A DNA stretch of 64,000 nt, taken from NCBI GenBank assembly GCA_023460935.1, contig JAEWOI010000017.1, positions 1 through 64,000 on the forward strand. The letters are read 5' to 3'. The translations under genes were made by a program, and so were the position numbers. Below, in pieces: positions 61,899-64,000 of the stretch (within the stretch, counting starts at the first letter, position 1; each line of letters opens with the position of its first letter). A model generated the notes under the pieces. It did not search any database and was not told the origin of the DNA. It saw only the letters and a program-made list of their open reading frames with translations. The DNA comes from Actinomycetes bacterium (GTDB lineage Bacteria > Actinomycetota > Actinomycetes > Propionibacteriales > Propionibacteriaceae).

Positions 61899-63179
61899 TC
61901 AGCCCCTGATTCGTGTGGTCTTCGTTGAAGCGGTGTCCAGCGCCATTTCGTCCGCCTTGTCCACCGCCTTCCTCAACCGAACCGTACCCGTCCGGGCATC
62001 GGCGATGTCGACGACTTTCCGGAGTTTCGCCGTGGCCTCGGCGTTGCCGCTCTCCGTGGCCAGCTGCACTGCCCGCCCCAGCTTCGTGGTGGCGGTCGCC
62101 TCGTCACCGGCGGCCTTGGCGGCCAGGCCCTCCTGGATCACCTGGGCGAGTTCTGCCTGGCCGGTGTAGTGCGCGACCTCGGGGTTGATCTGGGCGGTCA
62201 GGTTGGTGTCGGCCGACCACCTGGCCTTCACCAGCCCCTGGGTGAGCAGCTCTGCCCCGACAGCCAGCTGCACCCGCGCCGCGAGCTGCTCCTGCCCGAC
62301 CGTCTTGGCCGCGAGCCGCACCGCGATGTGGTAGTCGCGCTCCTCGTCGCCCCAGGAGCCCGTGGGGTAGCTCATCGTCAGCTGGTTCACCGGGGTGCCG
62401 CGGTGGGTGAGGTCCTCGACCGTCGGCGACACCTGCCGGATGAACATCACCTGCGCGCCCTGCGGGATCCACACCCGCAGCTCTGCGTTCGCCACCCCGC
62501 GGGCCATCGAGTGCCGCATCAGCTCCGCGAACACCGCGCCCAGCTGGCGCGGGTCGCCGATGATGTCCACCGTGCCGAGCAGCGCCTGGGCGATCTTGCG
62601 GATCTCGGCCACCTTCCAGTCCACGCCGATGCCCCGGGCGTCGACCTGGAAGTCGCCGACGCAGTTCGCGATCGCCGTGTCCAGCTGGGACGGGGTCTCG
62701 TTGTGGTTCTCGCCGTCGGTGAGCAGGATCACGTGCTTCTGTGCGAGGTTGCCGATGGAGGCGAACAGCGCCTTGCACAGGTTCAGCCAGGTGCCCATCG
62801 CTGTGCCGCCCTCGGCGCGGAAGAAGCTGATCGCCCGCCTGGCCTCCGCGCGGGTGCGCGCGTCCATGCGGACCATCCCGGCGCCGGTCTGCACCATCGG
62901 GTAGGCCAGGTAGGCCTTGTGGTTGCCGGCCACCACGGCGAAGTAGGTGCCGTCGAGGATGTGGTCGAGCGCCACCATCGCAGCCTGCTTGGCCGCGTTC
63001 ATGTTGGCCACGCCCATCGACCCGGAGGTGTCCACCACCACGATCTCGCCGGCGTCGCCGCTGCCCGTCCGGCCGGCTGCGCCCGCCCCGGTGCATCGGA
63101 TGGTGACGATCGCGTTGACGTCGGTGCCGCCGTCGGGCAGGAACTCGTTCTGGTAGACGGCGGAGGTGAACTCAGCCAT
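61899..63179 (-). CDS. von Willebrand factor A domain protein
   Basis: This 426-residue protein has a VWA domain with an intact metal-ion-dependent adhesion site: DTSGS at about 50-54, Thr in the GGTAMGTWL segment and Asp in LLTDGENHNE. After the VWA domain come about 200 residues with an Ig-like strand region and a helical tail of repeated AEATAKL-type heptads. No signal peptide is present, so it is cytoplasmic. The N-terminus overlaps the PP2C stop by 8 bases, and the FHA gene follows at once. VWA proteins with FHA and PP2C neighbours are commonly linked to Ser/Thr kinase signalling. Confidence 0.9.
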   Translation of the reverse strand: MAEFTSAVYQNEFLPDGGTDVNAIVTIRCTGAGAAGRTGSGDAGEIVVVDTSGSMGVANMNAAKQAAMVALDHILDGTYFAVVAGNHKAYLAYPMVQTGAGMVRMDARTRAEARRAISFFRAEGGTAMGTWLNLCKALFASIGNLAQKHVILLTDGENHNETPSQLDTAIANCVGDFQVDARGIGVDWKVAEIRKIAQALLGTVDIIGDPRQLGAVFAELMRHSMARGVANAELRVWIPQGAQVMFIRQVSPTVEDLTHRGTPVNQLTMSYPTGSWGDEERDYHIAVRLAAKTVGQEQLAARVQLAVGAELLTQGLVKARWSADTNLTAQINPEVAHYTGQAELAQVIQEGLAAKAAGDEATATTKLGRAVQLATESGNAEATAKLRKVVDIADARTGTVRLRKAVDKADEMALDTASTKTTRIRG

Positions 63180-64000
63180 GCTCTGGCTGCTCCTTCCCGG
63201 GTTGGACGCTGCGCTGGTCCTCCACACTAGTGGAGGCCGGATCCGCAGCCGGGGCGGTTGCCGCGGGCGCGATCCTGGCCAGCGCGACAGTGACGTTGTC
63301 GTGCCCGCCCTGGGCGTTCGCCCACTCCACCAGTTGCCTGGCGACCGCTGTCGCCTCCGTGGTTCCGGTGGTGGCCGCAGCGAGCTGCTCGGCCAGCACC
63401 TCCGGTGCGGACGCGTAGTTCCACAACCCGTCGGAGCACACCACCAGCCAGCCCGGCTCGCGCACCTGCAGGACCCCGGTGCGGGCGGCGGTGTCGACCG
63501 CGTCCCGGCCCAGCCACTTCGTGATGGCGTGGGCCCGGGGCAGTGCCTCGGCCTCCTCCCTCGGCATGCCCTCCGCGATGAACGCCTGGGCCATCGAGTC
63601 GTCGAGGCTGAGCAGCAGCTGCTCGGTGGCGCCGAGGAAGTACACCCGGGAGTCGCCGAGGTTGGCGTAGTGCACCCGGTCGCCGGCGACCACGGCCGCC
63701 GCGATCGTGGCCGAGCCGGCGTTGGCGCTGTCTGCCGGCGTGCCGGCCACCACTGCTTCGTTGGCCTGGGTGACCGCCTCGGCGAGGGCCTGAGCGAAGG
63801 CTGCATCCTGGCTGGCGTCGCCGGCCACGCCCGTCGACGAGCGGGCCACCAGGACATCGCGCGCCCGCTCGGCGGCAGTCATCGCCGCGACGTCGGAGTC
63901 CACGCTGGTCGACACCCCGTCGCAGACCACCAGCACCGCGCGGTCGGCCTGCGCCCACAGCGCCATCGCGTCCTCGTTGCGGTGGTGCTGCCGGCCGCGG
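63172..64000 (-). CDS. PP2C-type protein serine/threonine phosphatase (5' part cut by window edge)
   Basis: This metal-dependent phosphatase has the catalytic motifs NEDA (63967-63978 region), CDGVST, NLGDSRVYF, SDGLWNYAS and GGHDNVTVAL. The N-terminal sequence reads on past base 64000 on the minus strand, with HHRNEDAMAL before the first visible ATG at 63966. That ATG is internal, so the true start is outside. At least 276 residues are visible. The C-terminal tail after the domain is short and charged. It overlaps the VWA start by 8 bases and heads the PP2C-VWA-FHA operon. Confidence 0.93.
   Translation of the reverse strand, partial: RGRQHHRNEDAMALWAQADRAVLVVCDGVSTSVDSDVAAMTAAERARDVLVARSSTGVAGDASQDAAFAQALAEAVTQANEAVVAGTPADSANAGSATIAAAVVAGDRVHYANLGDSRVYFLGATEQLLLSLDDSMAQAFIAEGMPREEAEALPRAHAITKWLGRDAVDTAARTGVLQVREPGWLVVCSDGLWNYASAPEVLAEQLAAATTGTTEATAVARQLVEWANAQGGHDNVTVALARIAPAATAPAADPASTSVEDQRSVQPGKEQPEHG

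Overview
The window is a chromosomal segment of a very GC-rich Gram-positive bacterium of the Actinomycetota. The evidence is the MtrA-MtrB-LpqB trio, the homodimeric AceE, the DUF3052, DUF3107, DUF2505, Rv3235-like and PxKF families, the large NAD-dependent glutamate dehydrogenase, many GTG starts with 4-base GTGA overlaps, and a tmRNA whose tag ends in ALAA. The gene mix suggests Propionibacteriales, but the sequence alone does not settle the family. Coding density is high. I see no complete insertion sequence, prophage, CRISPR array or rRNA operon.

Layout. 1-3.4 kb: 3' part of aceE, a DUF3052 gene and tRNA-Val(UAC). 3.4-9.2 kb: a gamma-glutamyltranspeptidase, a secreted FG-GAP propeller protein, and a RecQ-type helicase with a phosphoribosyltransferase-like tail. 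9.2-9.74 kb: the only long non-coding stretch, holding four short inverted repeats at exactly 26-base spacing and what looks like the front of a dead gene. 9.7-17.2 kb: a division and ribosome-rescue block (prfB, ftsE, ftsX, an M23 peptidase, smpB, a DUF2207 protein, an FKBP, ssrA). 17.4-20.3 kb: a PxKF secreted protein, a membrane protein beside an ECF sigma factor, and a YqgE protein. 20.4-27.7 kb: mtrA-mtrB-lpqB-comF, then amtB-glnK on the other strand, then hpf. 27.8-32.6 kb: a siderophore-iron uptake operon behind an iron box. 32.6-36.5 kb: a YcaQ-like glycosylase and a glutamate-type ABC importer. 36.7-49.9 kb: secA, a second FG-GAP protein, an Rv3235-like protein, a membrane protein with a cupredoxin lipoprotein, an uncharacterised membrane-anchored protein, a WS/DGAT-like protein, ku, pruA and an aldo/keto reductase. 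50-64 kb: DUF2505, NAD-glutamate dehydrogenase, a PHP phosphoesterase, trpS, a DUF222-HNH protein, a DEAD-box helicase, DUF3107, and an FHA-VWA-PP2C signalling operon cut by the window edge.

How the genes work together. SmpB and tmRNA rescue stalled ribosomes, RF2 terminates translation and long HPF hibernates ribosomes. FtsEX probably controls the M23 hydrolase encoded just downstream. MtrAB with LpqB links envelope state to cell-cycle transcription. Nitrogen and glutamate form a recurring theme: AmtB/GlnK ammonium uptake behind a repeated GlnR/PhoP-like operator, glutamate import, P5C dehydrogenase making glutamate, and NAD-glutamate dehydrogenase returning it to 2-oxoglutarate. Iron uptake is a tightly coupled four-gene operon under a DtxR/IdeR-type box.

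The least explained signals are the 26-base-period array at 9543-9638, two families of near-perfect palindromes placed just after stop codons, the helicase-phosphoribosyltransferase fusion, and the acyltransferase-like protein that has lost its catalytic histidine.
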